Source of the DNA: Paenibacillus albidus
GTDB taxonomy: Bacteria > Bacillota > Bacilli > Paenibacillales > Paenibacillaceae
Reading direction: 5' to 3'
DNA length: 64,000 nucleotides
Assembly (NCBI RefSeq): GCF_014644435.1
Contig: NZ_BMKR01000022.1
Coordinates: 1 to 64,000, forward strand
Shown: positions 43,695-52,497 of the stretch, in pieces
Layout: every line of letters begins with the position of its first letter
Numbering within the stretch: the first letter of the stretch is position 1
The notes under the pieces: generated by a model
Database searches by the model: none
Told to the model about the DNA's origin: nothing
What the model saw: the letters and a program-made list of their open reading frames with translations, nothing else
Position numbers and translations under genes: made by a program

Positions 43695-44930
43695 ATGAAA
43701 CCCGGATATAAGCTCGCCAAAGATATTTACTGGATCGGAAAAGTGGATCAACGCGAGGTCCCTTTTCACCGTCTTCTCTTAACCAAAGGCACCACCTATA
43801 ATTCCTATTTGCTCAAGACCGGCAAACCTACCGTTATTGATACCGTGGACATGGAATTCGGCAGAGAATTCGCTGAAGCGCTGGCCGAGCTGATTGATCC
43901 GCTGGATATCCAGTATATTGTCATTAATCATACCGAACCGGACCATTCAGGCGGACTGGCCGCACTTGCTTCCAAAGCAACCAACGCCACCATCGTATGC
44001 ACAGAAATTGCCGTGCCGGAGATTCAGCAAATGTACAAGCTGCAGCACCGCAACTATCTGGTTGTCAAAGACGGCGACCAGCTGGATATCGGTGGAAAAA
44101 CCCTGCTTTTTAAAGAGACGCCTTATCTTCATACTGCGGAAACTATGATAACCTACTGCAAGGAAGATAAAGTATTGTTCCCTTGCGATATTTTCAGCAC
44201 ACACGTGGCGGTCAATTCACTCTTTGAAGATGAAGCCGGATATGATATCACTGCGGATTTCAACGGATATTATCAGGCGATTATTCACCCCCACAGAAGA
44301 TACGTGCGGACATTGCTTGAAGCAGTCAACGAGATGGAGATTGAGATGATTGCTCCTTCACACGGCTTTATTCTGCGGCGCAACATTGCCGATTACATCA
44401 ATACTTATGCTACGCTCAGCACGGAAACCCTTGAGGACCGGAAAGTTGCCATCGTATACGCAACCCTCAAGAACAACACCAAAAAAATGGCCCATATTCT
44501 GCGTGACTGCTTCCAGGAGAACCATATCGCTGTTGAATTGTGGGACGTAGACAAAGCCGAAGAAAACGATATTCTCCGCAGCATTGAATCGGCAGATGCC
44601 GTATTTGTCGGCAGCTCCACGAAATATGCAGATATGACCGGCAGACTCGAGGGACTGCTCCAGAAACTGCCGGAGATGAACCTGGAAGGCAAGCTCGCTG
44701 CCGCTTTTGGCTCCTATGGTTGGAGCGGTGAAGCGATTGAGGTCGTGCAGGATTATCTGAACGGAACGAATATGTCGGTGCAAAGCACCTCGAATGTCAT
44801 CAAAACAACAGGAATGACGCACGTGGAATTCCCGGTCCGCATTCGGTTTGCCCCCAGAGAGGAAGCACAGATCAACAAGATCAAAAATGCCGCCGAATTC
44901 ATCTCTGATCTGCTGTTAAGTGCTGTCTGA
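43695..44930 (+). CDS. flavodiiron protein (A-type flavoprotein, FprA-like)
   Basis: This 411-residue enzyme reduces O2 and/or NO in the cytoplasm. The N-terminal beta-lactamase-like diiron domain has the ligand motif NHTEPDHSG (His-x-Glu-x-Asp-His) and later His residues (ETPYLHTAET, SHGF). The C-terminal flavodoxin domain (VAIVYATLKNNTKKMA, GSYGWSG) binds FMN. There is no fused rubredoxin, which is encoded separately two genes downstream. The ATG at 43695 follows CAGGAGG. It leads an operon with its reductase, rubredoxin and an FNR-type regulator. Confidence 0.94.
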   Translation: MKPGYKLAKDIYWIGKVDQREVPFHRLLLTKGTTYNSYLLKTGKPTVIDTVDMEFGREFAEALAELIDPLDIQYIVINHTEPDHSGGLAALASKATNATIVCTEIAVPEIQQMYKLQHRNYLVVKDGDQLDIGGKTLLFKETPYLHTAETMITYCKEDKVLFPCDIFSTHVAVNSLFEDEAGYDITADFNGYYQAIIHPHRRYVRTLLEAVNEMEIEMIAPSHGFILRRNIADYINTYATLSTETLEDRKVAIVYATLKNNTKKMAHILRDCFQENHIAVELWDVDKAEENDILRSIESADAVFVGSSTKYADMTGRLEGLLQKLPEMNLEGKLAAAFGSYGWSGEAIEVVQDYLNGTNMSVQSTSNVIKTTGMTHVEFPVRIRFAPREEAQINKIKNAAEFISDLLLSAV

Positions 44931-44962
44931 CCTATTATTACAAGCAGGAAAGGAAGAGCCCT

Positions 44963-46192
44963 ATGGAAAAAAACAGACATTATGTTATTGTAGGCAGCGG
45001 AGTCGCCTCCGTCTATGCAGCCAAAGCCATCCGCGACCATGACTTAGATGCGGAAATCTCCATTGTGGGAGCGGAGCCCAGTTTTCCCTACCATAGAATT
45101 AAGCTGTCCAAAGGACTATTCACCGATTTGCATCAGGAGAAGGTGTCGATCAAGAAGGAGAAATGGTTTGTTCAGAACAAGATTAATCTTCAAGCCAACA
45201 CCACTGTCACCTCCATCGACACCGTTAACCGAACGGTTACTTCTGCCGACGGCCAAATGATTGCTTATCATAAGCTTCTGCTGTGTACCGGTGCGACTAA
45301 CCGTAAACTGGATATTGCAGGCGCCGCCTTGCCCGGGGTGCATTCGATCCGGGACCGGAACGATGCCGACAGGCTCAAAGCCGCCTTGCAGCCGGGAGAC
45401 CGCATCGCCATCATCGGCGGCGGTGTCCAGGGCGTAGAAACAGCCTGGTCTTTTATAGAAGCGGGATATGCTGTAACGATCATAGAGGCTGCCCCTCGCC
45501 TTATGATCCGCCAGCTCGATGAGCGGTCTGCCGCTCTGCTTGAGCAGCGCATGCTCGGGCGGGGAGCAGACATCAGACTGGGTCAAGGTGTTGCCACAAT
45601 TACGGGATCAGGCCGCGCCGAAGGCGTAGAGCTTCAAGATGGCTCCCAGCTGCCTTGTGAACATGTGGTGTATTCCATTGGGATTGTTCCCAATATAACC
45701 CTTGCCCGGCAGATTGGACTTGAAGTGAGGAACGGCATCCTTGTAGACGAGTATATGCAGACGAGTGCAGCCCATGTGTATGCGGCCGGGGACAATGCCG
45801 AATTCGAAGGCCGGGTGGACGGCCTGTGGGGCAGCGCCATAGAACAGGGCACCATAGCCGGCAGCAATATGACGGGGAATCCAGCCACTTATAAACGTCC
45901 CGTTCCCTTGACCTTGTTTAACGCTTTTGACACCCCGCTGTTCTCCATCGGCCAGGTCGATGAGCAGTGTGATATCAGCGTCACCGGCCTGACTGAGGAG
46001 TATTACAGCCGGCTGTTTATCAAGGGCGGCGTCATTTGCGGGGCCATTGTATTCGACAATGCCGCTGCCTCCTTACCGTATAAAACGGCCATTGAGCAAG
46101 GCATCCGCCTGGACGGACTGGATCTTCAGAGTAGCAGCATTCCAGACCTGATGGCTGAAGTCACGAAAAGATCACAATACCAACACCAATAA
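44963..46192 (+). CDS. NAD(P)H:rubredoxin reductase-like flavoprotein
   Basis: This 409-residue FAD/NAD(P)-linked oxidoreductase has FAD motif YVIVGSGVASVYAAKAI, NAD motif RIAIIGGGVQGVETAWSF and FAD-contact VYAAGDNAEF. It has no redox-active disulfide, matching the NADH-rubredoxin oxidoreductase/nitrite-reductase-like group. It starts 32 bases after the flavodiiron gene behind AGGAAAGG. With the rubredoxin 23 bases downstream, it most likely feeds electrons through rubredoxin to the flavodiiron protein. Confidence 0.9.
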   Translation: MEKNRHYVIVGSGVASVYAAKAIRDHDLDAEISIVGAEPSFPYHRIKLSKGLFTDLHQEKVSIKKEKWFVQNKINLQANTTVTSIDTVNRTVTSADGQMIAYHKLLLCTGATNRKLDIAGAALPGVHSIRDRNDADRLKAALQPGDRIAIIGGGVQGVETAWSFIEAGYAVTIIEAAPRLMIRQLDERSAALLEQRMLGRGADIRLGQGVATITGSGRAEGVELQDGSQLPCEHVVYSIGIVPNITLARQIGLEVRNGILVDEYMQTSAAHVYAAGDNAEFEGRVDGLWGSAIEQGTIAGSNMTGNPATYKRPVPLTLFNAFDTPLFSIGQVDEQCDISVTGLTEEYYSRLFIKGGVICGAIVFDNAAASLPYKTAIEQGIRLDGLDLQSSSIPDLMAEVTKRSQYQHQ

Positions 46193-46215
46193 TCCACTGA
46201 CAAGGAGATCTAAAT

Positions 46216-46389
46216 ATGAAAAAATATATATGCCTGCCTTGCGGATACATCTATAATCCGGCTTTAGGCGATCCTGATGAGGATATTCTGCCTGGTACAG
46301 CCTTCGAGGATCTTCCCGAAGATTGGGTATGCCCGGTCTGCGGAGAAGATACCAGCCACTTTGCCCCTGTCGAAGAGAATCCGCAATAA
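46216..46389 (+). CDS. rubredoxin
   Basis: This 57-residue rubredoxin is too short for many gene finders. The Fe-binding Cys pairs are CLPCG (Cys6, Cys9) and CPVCG (Cys39, Cys42), with the typical YIYNPALGDPDEDILPGTAF between them. The ATG follows AAGGAG. It is a one-electron carrier between the preceding reductase and the flavodiiron protein. Confidence 0.97.
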   Translation: MKKYICLPCGYIYNPALGDPDEDILPGTAFEDLPEDWVCPVCGEDTSHFAPVEENPQ

Positions 46390-46425
46390 CTGGTAAAGCT
46401 TGTTAGTACCCTTCCTGGAGGTGAC

Positions 46426-47127
46426 ATGATGACAGAAAGTTCCTGCCAACAGCCCTGCGCCCGCAAAGTCCCGATCTTCACGTCGCTTTCGGATGAGGAT
46501 TTGGCCAAGGTCAGCGCGATGATCCGGCACAGAAAATACGAAAAAGGCGAAGCTCTTATATTGGAGGAGCAGCCTTCCGATACGTTGTACATTATTAAAA
46601 ACGGCCATGTCAAACTGTTAAAAATGACACCGCAAGGCAAGGAGCAAATCCTGCACATTCTCTCCACCGGTGACTTTTTTGGCGAACTGAACATTTTTAA
46701 CAGTGACGAACTCAGTAATTTCAGCGCTTATGCCCTCAAAACTACACATATCTGTATGCTCACCAAAGACGATATGGAGCTGCTGATTCGGAACAATCCC
46801 GACATTTCGCTGAAGCTGCTCAAGACCGTCACCAAAAGACTGGCCCATACCGAGAAGCTGGCTCAGAGCCTGGCCACCAAGGACCCTGAAATCCGTATCG
46901 CTTACATGATTATGGAAATGGGCCACAAATACGGCAAGCCGGTCAAGGAACGCATTAAGGTGGAACTTCCCCTTTCACGCGAGGAAATGGCCAACTATGT
47001 TGGCGTGACCCGGGAAACCATCAGCCGCAAATTCAGCAAATTCGAACGTCTGGGCATTATTGAGATCAAGGGGACACGGGAAATCACCATTCAAAATATG
47101 CAGCTGCTAAATGAATATATCGATTAA
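46426..47127 (+). CDS. FNR-type Crp/Fnr-family regulator
   Basis: This 233-residue regulator has a cyclic-nucleotide-type beta-barrel (ILEEQPSDTLYIIKNGHVKL), a dimer helix and a helix-turn-helix (LSREEMANYVGVTRETISRKF) with the Glu-x-x-Ser-Arg recognition set. Cys7, Cys11 and Cys110 are placed such that an oxygen-sensitive Fe-S cluster is plausible: Cys110 aligns with the central Cys of E. coli FNR, and two N-terminal Cys provide ligands. The ATG follows GGAGGTGAC. It ends the flavodiiron operon, and TGTGA-N6-TCACT sites occur at 43129 and 47549. Confidence 0.9.
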   Translation: MMTESSCQQPCARKVPIFTSLSDEDLAKVSAMIRHRKYEKGEALILEEQPSDTLYIIKNGHVKLLKMTPQGKEQILHILSTGDFFGELNIFNSDELSNFSAYALKTTHICMLTKDDMELLIRNNPDISLKLLKTVTKRLAHTEKLAQSLATKDPEIRIAYMIMEMGHKYGKPVKERIKVELPLSREEMANYVGVTRETISRKFSKFERLGIIEIKGTREITIQNMQLLNEYID

Positions 47128-47448
47128 TTAGTCCCTGAGATCCTGAATCCGGATATGATTCCCCAGCAGGTTGGAGTCACTTGTCAGCTTGAAGGATGGA
47201 TAGTCCACATCCGCTTTCAGCCGCATCTTCTCATCAAACAAAGATTCCTGCTGGCGGTCAACATAAAAAGTAAAAGGCTCCGTCTGAATTCTAATATCCG
47301 TATCCTCGGGACGGCTTACGATCCGGATCACGATAACCCCATTGCAGCCGCAGCCTTCCGTGTCAACAAACAGTTTAAAAACTCCGGGCTTCTCTGCCAG
47401 GTTCTGCTCCAGCTTCCGGGTAGTCAGCTCGTCCAGTTCTATATGCAT
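47128..47448 (-). CDS. HesB-like Fe-S biogenesis domain protein
   Basis: This 106-residue protein (ATG at 47448 behind AAAGGAG; the frame extends further upstream without need) carries DELTTRKLEQNLAEKPGVFKL and DTEGCGCNGV, a Cys-Gly-Cys as in HesB/YneR-YqkB-type proteins. It may bind iron or an Fe-S cluster. Its stop abuts the stop of the FNR-type gene, and a class II FNR-like site lies about 100 bases before the start. Confidence 0.85.
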   Translation of the reverse strand: MHIELDELTTRKLEQNLAEKPGVFKLFVDTEGCGCNGVIVIRIVSRPEDTDIRIQTEPFTFYVDRQQESLFDEKMRLKADVDYPSFKLTSDSNLLGNHIRIQDLRD

Positions 47449-47520
47449 AGATATTCGCTCCTTTGAATTGCTGCCCGGCCAGCCCGCTGTTCCGCTGGCT
47501 TCCGGGCAGATGATGTGCAC

Positions 47521-47564
47521 AGTATAGTAGCTTTTGGTCGAATTAACCTGTGACTGTGGTCACT
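47521..47564 (-). promoter_or_regulatory. HesB-like gene promoter with FNR/CRP-type site
   Basis: TGTGA-CTGTGG-TCACT (47549-47564) stands 33 bases (centre to centre) from a TATACT -10 box (47526-47521 on the minus strand), exactly as in the ilvB promoter. The flanking TT..TTTTGAC.GT is also shared. Confidence 0.75.
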
Positions 47565-47589
47565 TTCTTTTTGACGGTTAGCTGATTTC

Positions 47590-49092
47590 TCACTTGGCCT
47601 GATCCTTGTATTCTGTAGGACTGCTGCCCGTGTATTCTTTAAACACCCTGGAGAAATAATGCTGGTCCCCGAACGACAATACCTCGGCCAGCTCTTTGAC
47701 CTTAATATCCGGCTTGTCGGCAATCAGCCGGCAGGCCTCATTTATTTTTAGCCGCATATAGTAATGGACAAAGGTGTTTTGTGTGTACTTTTTGATAATC
47801 CGGCTGACATAGGAAGGACTGACATGGAATTTCAGCGCCAAATCACCGATGGATACCTGGGAGTACAGATTCAGCTGCAAATACTGATCCAGCTGCCGGA
47901 ACAATTCATAGCTGCTTTTTTTATTCAAATTATACATAAGCTCAAAACATTGGCCGGTCCAGGTCAGCAGTGCTTCACAAAAAGCAGCATAGCTGTCCTG
48001 CACAAACAGCGCTCTCACCTCAGCCGCAAGCTTCAGCCTGCCCTCCGGCTCCTGATGATAAGCGATGCGGGCGAAGGCATCCGCCAGCGTCCATGTGAAC
48101 TTCTCCAGCTCGGCCATGCGGATAATACCGCTGTGCCAGCCCGCCAGCTGTTGCCTCAGCCGATGTTCACATTTCTCCTTCTGCCGCTGGTTAATCATAT
48201 CCACAAAGCAGGCCGTTAGCTGTTCAAGCTCGGTATTGACCCTCATACCCGTTGTGAGAGCAGAACCGGCGTCCAGCAGCAGGCAACGGCCAAGGGGCAT
48301 TTGTTCAACCAGCATTCGGCTGATTCTATCATAAAGCTCCGGTACAGCCTGATTCTCCACAGCCTGCACCTGGGTTGCCATGGAAACTTCAAGCCCCTCG
48401 ACCTGCAGCCTTTGCTGTGCTGCTTCCATGCATTCCTGGATGTCAGGGTACTTCTCCTGAATCGAGGCATTGACCAGAACAAGCAGCTGCCCCGCAGCCT
48501 GTGCCGGGAATACCCAGCAGGTATGCGGAGCATAGGCTTGGGTGAAGCAGTCCTGGACCACACCTGCTTGGTGCCCGGGCAGATCAGGGGTAAACGGCTG
48601 CTTGCGGACAATGAACACCCTTTTGGGGTGCAGGCTGAAATCCGCATCCAGTTTCATTGAAGCATGGAACCCGGGGTCCACAATCTCTTTAAAAAGATCC
48701 TTATCCGTGCTGTGCCGTTCATTCAATTGCTGCACCAGCCGTTCCATAACCTCGACCAGCTGTGGACGTTCAACAGGCTTCAGCAAATAGTCAAAGACCT
48801 GCAAATTCAGAGCTTTGCGTGTATATTCGAAATCACTGTACCCGCTGATCAGCACCGCCTTCAGCTGCGGATTCAGGCCCTTAGCTTGCTCGATTAGGGC
48901 AAGACCATCCAGCTTTGGCATCCGTATATCCGTCAGCAGGATATCCACAGGATTGTTGCGGATGTATTCCAGTGCCTCCATGCCGTTGGAGGCACTGGCA
49001 ACGATTTCGACCGGCAGCTCCGTAGCATGCACAAGCGCCTGGATATTACGCAGAATCGGTTTGCTGTCCTCAGCAATTAATGCACGGTACAT
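47590..49092 (-). CDS. response regulator, YesN-type (receiver and AraC domain)
   Basis: This 500-residue regulator has an N-terminal receiver (ILLTDIRMPKLDGLALIEQ, phospho-Asp near 54; Lys around 104 in LLKPVERP), a long middle region and a C-terminal AraC-type double helix-turn-helix (VSPSYVSRIIKKYTQNTFV and FGDQHYFSRVFKEYTGSSP). It is 15 bases downstream of the sensor kinase gene. The divergent sugar ABC operon is the likely target. Confidence 0.92.
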   Translation of the reverse strand: MYRALIAEDSKPILRNIQALVHATELPVEIVASASNGMEALEYIRNNPVDILLTDIRMPKLDGLALIEQAKGLNPQLKAVLISGYSDFEYTRKALNLQVFDYLLKPVERPQLVEVMERLVQQLNERHSTDKDLFKEIVDPGFHASMKLDADFSLHPKRVFIVRKQPFTPDLPGHQAGVVQDCFTQAYAPHTCWVFPAQAAGQLLVLVNASIQEKYPDIQECMEAAQQRLQVEGLEVSMATQVQAVENQAVPELYDRISRMLVEQMPLGRCLLLDAGSALTTGMRVNTELEQLTACFVDMINQRQKEKCEHRLRQQLAGWHSGIIRMAELEKFTWTLADAFARIAYHQEPEGRLKLAAEVRALFVQDSYAAFCEALLTWTGQCFELMYNLNKKSSYELFRQLDQYLQLNLYSQVSIGDLALKFHVSPSYVSRIIKKYTQNTFVHYYMRLKINEACRLIADKPDIKVKELAEVLSFGDQHYFSRVFKEYTGSSPTEYKDQAK

Positions 49093-49107
49093 GGCATTCC
49101 CTCCCGG

Positions 49108-50895
49108 TCAGTAGAAGTCTTTGGTCAGAGAGGCAATAAGCTGGACCGTCGCCCCCTTACCTTCCTCCGAATGATTGTATATGTTAAAAAACAGCCGGTT
49201 TTTGTACATTAGCTTAAGCCGGTTCACCGTATTCACAATTCCCATATTCCCTATCGCGGAGGTATTGTTCTGCAGCTGGTACACCCCTGAATCCGATTCA
49301 TGAATATTGTCCAGGATCTCCTGAATCCGGCCAGGCTCGAACCCGTCCCCGTTGTCCGTGATTTCAATGGCCCATATCCCGTTATACACCTTCACCCGGA
49401 CCTTAATCCGCCAAGGCGGATCGGTACATCTAAAAGCATGCTCAATACAATTCTCCACAAAAGGCTGAATCACAAGGCGCGGCAATTCGATAAGGTCAAA
49501 GGCTTCATCCTCATCAATCTCCCACTCCAGATCATCCTCAAAATTCTGCTGCACCAAAGACAAATAATGCTGGGTATGCCTCAGCTCTTCGGTGAGTGTA
49601 ACATGCTGATAAGGGGAGGAGACAATGTAGCGCAGACTGTCCGACAAATGCTTGCACATCTCAGAGACAATGGCGTTTTTGCCCTCCTGGGCGGCAATAC
49701 TGATCAGATACAGCACATTGTGGATGAAATGGGGAGCGATCTGCGCCTGGAGGGCCGAATTTCTGGCCTTCACTTCTTCATGCAGCGCCAGCTTCTCTCT
49801 GTCAATAGACCCCTGCAGCCGCTCAAGCAGCTCCTGGAACGCTTCATTCAGTTGAATCAATTCGTTATTGTGTGAACGCGCTTCCAGTTTTATGTTCATA
49901 TTGCTGTAATTAATCCGCAAAATCTGGCTGCGCAGCTTCCGAATAGGGAGAAGAAGCCTTCGGGCCGAGATATAAATATAAACAAAGGAAAACAGCATCA
50001 GCGATGTAATCAGGAGAATAGATATATATTTAACGGAATCAACCGGGCCGAGCACAAAATGCTTGGGGGTTATAATATAACTGGTCCAGCCCGTATCGGG
50101 AGACTTGTAATAAGCCACGTAGTTATCCTGGTTGTCCATATAAATCCCGCTGTCTGCTGCAAACTCCCGGAAGACAGGGATTTCTTCCTCTTCTTCAAGG
50201 GGTACCGAGCTCGCGATCACTTGACCCTCATTATCCAAAATGAACCCTTCCCCGTCCCCCAGACCGGACACCGATTGCTGTAAAAAGGCTTGATCCAGCT
50301 GAATTGCCAGATACCCGAACACTTGCCCATTCTGATTCATGATCGTCCGCACAAATGAAATGCTCCCGTTCGGCTGGCGGTATAACGTATAACCGCTCCG
50401 GCTCCAGGTGGGCATGGACTTGCTTTCTTTTAAAAAAGCTGCCAGGGAGGTTGGGTTGCCTGCATATCCGATGTAGGAAGCGATCTCAGTCCCTTTCAGA
50501 TCATAGATCATCATGTCCTCAATATTTAAGCTGGGGCCAATCGCCTGAAACATAAAGTCCTTCAGCTTCCGGCTTCGCGTCAGTCCTTCAATGGTGACTC
50601 CCGAATAATCGCCGCCCGAGAGCAGTTGGAAGACATCCTTATTGGATAAAATCCGCTGTGAAAGCTGGTTCTGATTGTTGATATACAGATTAAGCTGATC
50701 GCTGACCTTGGCGGCCATCATCTGCTTCTCATTTTCTGTCTTCTCCTTGAGCGGCTGAATCACCAGAACATTGACATACACCAAAAAACAACCCAGCACA
50801 ATCAGCAAGAGGATGACAAAGGTCAGGAGAAATTTAGTCTGAAGACTAGCCTGTAATTTGCTGCTGTCGAAGCCTCTTTTGATGAAAGTAACCAA
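49108..50895 (-). CDS. sensor histidine kinase, YesM-type
   Basis: This 595-residue membrane kinase has TM1 (KFLLTFVILLLIVLGCFLVY), an extracytoplasmic Cache-like sensor (about 50-290), TM2, a HAMP region, the His-kinase domain with the phospho-acceptor in IAPHFIHNVLYLISI, and an ATPase domain (VIQPFVENCIEHAF, DNGDGFE). The start is TTG with AAGGAGG seven bases upstream. It probably senses a sugar or binding-protein state and phosphorylates the YesN-type regulator. Confidence 0.92.
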   Translation of the reverse strand: MVTFIKRGFDSSKLQASLQTKFLLTFVILLLIVLGCFLVYVNVLVIQPLKEKTENEKQMMAAKVSDQLNLYINNQNQLSQRILSNKDVFQLLSGGDYSGVTIEGLTRSRKLKDFMFQAIGPSLNIEDMMIYDLKGTEIASYIGYAGNPTSLAAFLKESKSMPTWSRSGYTLYRQPNGSISFVRTIMNQNGQVFGYLAIQLDQAFLQQSVSGLGDGEGFILDNEGQVIASSVPLEEEEEIPVFREFAADSGIYMDNQDNYVAYYKSPDTGWTSYIITPKHFVLGPVDSVKYISILLITSLMLFSFVYIYISARRLLLPIRKLRSQILRINYSNMNIKLEARSHNNELIQLNEAFQELLERLQGSIDREKLALHEEVKARNSALQAQIAPHFIHNVLYLISIAAQEGKNAIVSEMCKHLSDSLRYIVSSPYQHVTLTEELRHTQHYLSLVQQNFEDDLEWEIDEDEAFDLIELPRLVIQPFVENCIEHAFRCTDPPWRIKVRVKVYNGIWAIEITDNGDGFEPGRIQEILDNIHESDSGVYQLQNNTSAIGNMGIVNTVNRLKLMYKNRLFFNIYNHSEEGKGATVQLIASLTKDFY

Positions 50896-51028
50896 ATCAT
50901 ATCCTCCTTGAACAGCTTAATGCTCCTACTGTATCATCCCGATTGCTTTATGGACAAGCTAAATTCGTGTTCAGGATATTACACAAAAAGAGTAAAGCAC
51001 AAACATGTACCTCTTACTGGCCAGCCTC

Positions 51029-51034
51029 TATAAT
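51029..51034 (+). promoter_or_regulatory. -10 box of the sugar ABC operon
   Basis: A perfect TATAAT lies 57 bases before the GTG start of the binding-protein gene. The matching -35 position (TGTACC) is poor, consistent with a promoter needing activation by the adjacent AraC-type regulator. Confidence 0.5.
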
Positions 51035-51090
51035 CAGTTGTGAAAGCGAATTCAAACAACAAACATACATTTCTTTTGGGGGCGATAACT

Positions 51091-52422
51091 GTGAATGACA
51101 AAATGAAGAAAATGGCGACAGGCATTCTGGCGAGTGTAATGGCGGTGTCTCTGGCCGCTTGCGGTTCAGAAAATGCCAATACCCCTTCAAATTCCAATGC
51201 TTCCGGCTCAGGCAACAGTGGCAGCGGCAGCGGCGAGAAAGTAACCATCGAACTGGCTATCTCCAAAAGCTCGCAGGATTCCGCTTTTATCGCACAGGAC
51301 CTGCTGGACGAATTTGAACAAAAGCACAACATCAAAGTTAATCTTCAATTGCTTCCTGCCGAACAAACGGCAACCGTACTGCAAACCAAGCTCGCCGTGG
51401 ATGAAACGCCGGACATTATCCAGTACAATCTGGCAAGTGCCGTAACGGATCTGAACCTGGAACGCAACTTTGAAATTCTCGACAATGAACCTTGGGTCGC
51501 CAGGCTGCTGAACAAAGATGTGCTTTCCGCCGAGGGGCATGTGTACAGCTTCCATGTAAGCCAGGACACAGGGATGCAAGGGGTTGTCTACAATAAGGAC
51601 ATCTTTAAGGAGCTGGGTCTTGAGATTCCGAACAACTTTGAAGAATTCCTCGCGGTATGCGAAAAGATCAAGGCCAGCGGAATTACACCGGTCTTTATGC
51701 CATTTAAGGATGCATGGGCTGCGAATATCTGGCCGGCGGCCGCTTTTGCCGATTATGCTGCCAAAAACGAACCTGCCCTCTTCGACGACATCAACGCCAA
51801 CCGTAAGAAATGGGCGGACATTCCAGAATTCGCCACCTTCCTGCAGCAGCAATACGATGTCTACAAAAAAGGCTACACCAACGCTGATATTCTAAGCGAC
51901 AGCTATGATATGGCTGTAGGCAAATTCCTGAATAAAGAAGTGGCGATGATGTTTATGGGTGACTGGCTGATTGAGAATGTGAGCGAAAAAGACCCTAACA
52001 TGCATCTTGGCCTGTTCGCCATTCCTTCTGCCGAAGGAGCCAGCCTTGGCGCAAGCCCGCTGGGCGGTCAATTGTTCGTGCCGAAAAAAGCCAAACACCT
52101 GGCCGAAGCCAAGAAATTCCTTGAATTCATTGCCACCAAAGAAATAGCACAGAAGATCGTGGATAACCAGGGATATGTCTCCAACTTTAACGATGTCAAC
52201 ACCCCGGAGCTTCCTGAGTACAAGCAGGAAATTGTGGATCAATACATTACGCCTAAAAAAACCGTACTGACGACCGATGCCTACATGCTGGTCGACCGCA
52301 GTGAACTGTACAGACTGCTGCAGGATGAATTCGCAGGCGGGCTGGATCCTCAGGGCGTACTAAAAGCCTGGGATGAGAAATTCAACCAGCTGATGAAGGA
52401 CAAAGGAGTTGCCGGATTCTAA
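51091..52422 (+). CDS. sugar ABC transporter substrate-binding lipoprotein
   Basis: This 443-residue family-1 extracellular solute-binding protein starts with a lipoprotein signal (ILASVMAVSLAAC, lipobox LAAC) and a Ser/Gly/Asn-rich linker. I choose GTG at 51091 behind GGGGG; ATG at 51102 is possible. The binding domains contain the family's VYSFHVSQDTGMQGVVYNKD region. Sugar specificity cannot be read. First gene of the operon with two permeases; no ATPase gene is adjacent, so a shared MsmX/UgpC-type ATPase is expected. Confidence 0.92.
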   Translation: MNDKMKKMATGILASVMAVSLAACGSENANTPSNSNASGSGNSGSGSGEKVTIELAISKSSQDSAFIAQDLLDEFEQKHNIKVNLQLLPAEQTATVLQTKLAVDETPDIIQYNLASAVTDLNLERNFEILDNEPWVARLLNKDVLSAEGHVYSFHVSQDTGMQGVVYNKDIFKELGLEIPNNFEEFLAVCEKIKASGITPVFMPFKDAWAANIWPAAAFADYAAKNEPALFDDINANRKKWADIPEFATFLQQQYDVYKKGYTNADILSDSYDMAVGKFLNKEVAMMFMGDWLIENVSEKDPNMHLGLFAIPSAEGASLGASPLGGQLFVPKKAKHLAEAKKFLEFIATKEIAQKIVDNQGYVSNFNDVNTPELPEYKQEIVDQYITPKKTVLTTDAYMLVDRSELYRLLQDEFAGGLDPQGVLKAWDEKFNQLMKDKGVAGF

Positions 52423-52436
52423 ATAAACAGACAACA

Positions 52437-52472
52437 GGCAGAATAAGGACCCGTACCGGGCTTTATTCTGCC
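52437..52472 (+). terminator. hairpin between binding-protein and permease genes
   Basis: GGCAGAATAA and TTATTCTGCC form a perfect ten-base-pair stem with further pairing (CCCG/CGGG) inside. It has no U tract. Such hairpins protect the upstream binding-protein message or reduce permease expression. Confidence 0.6.
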
Positions 52473-52497
52473 CCACGCTATAATGGAGTGTGAAGAG

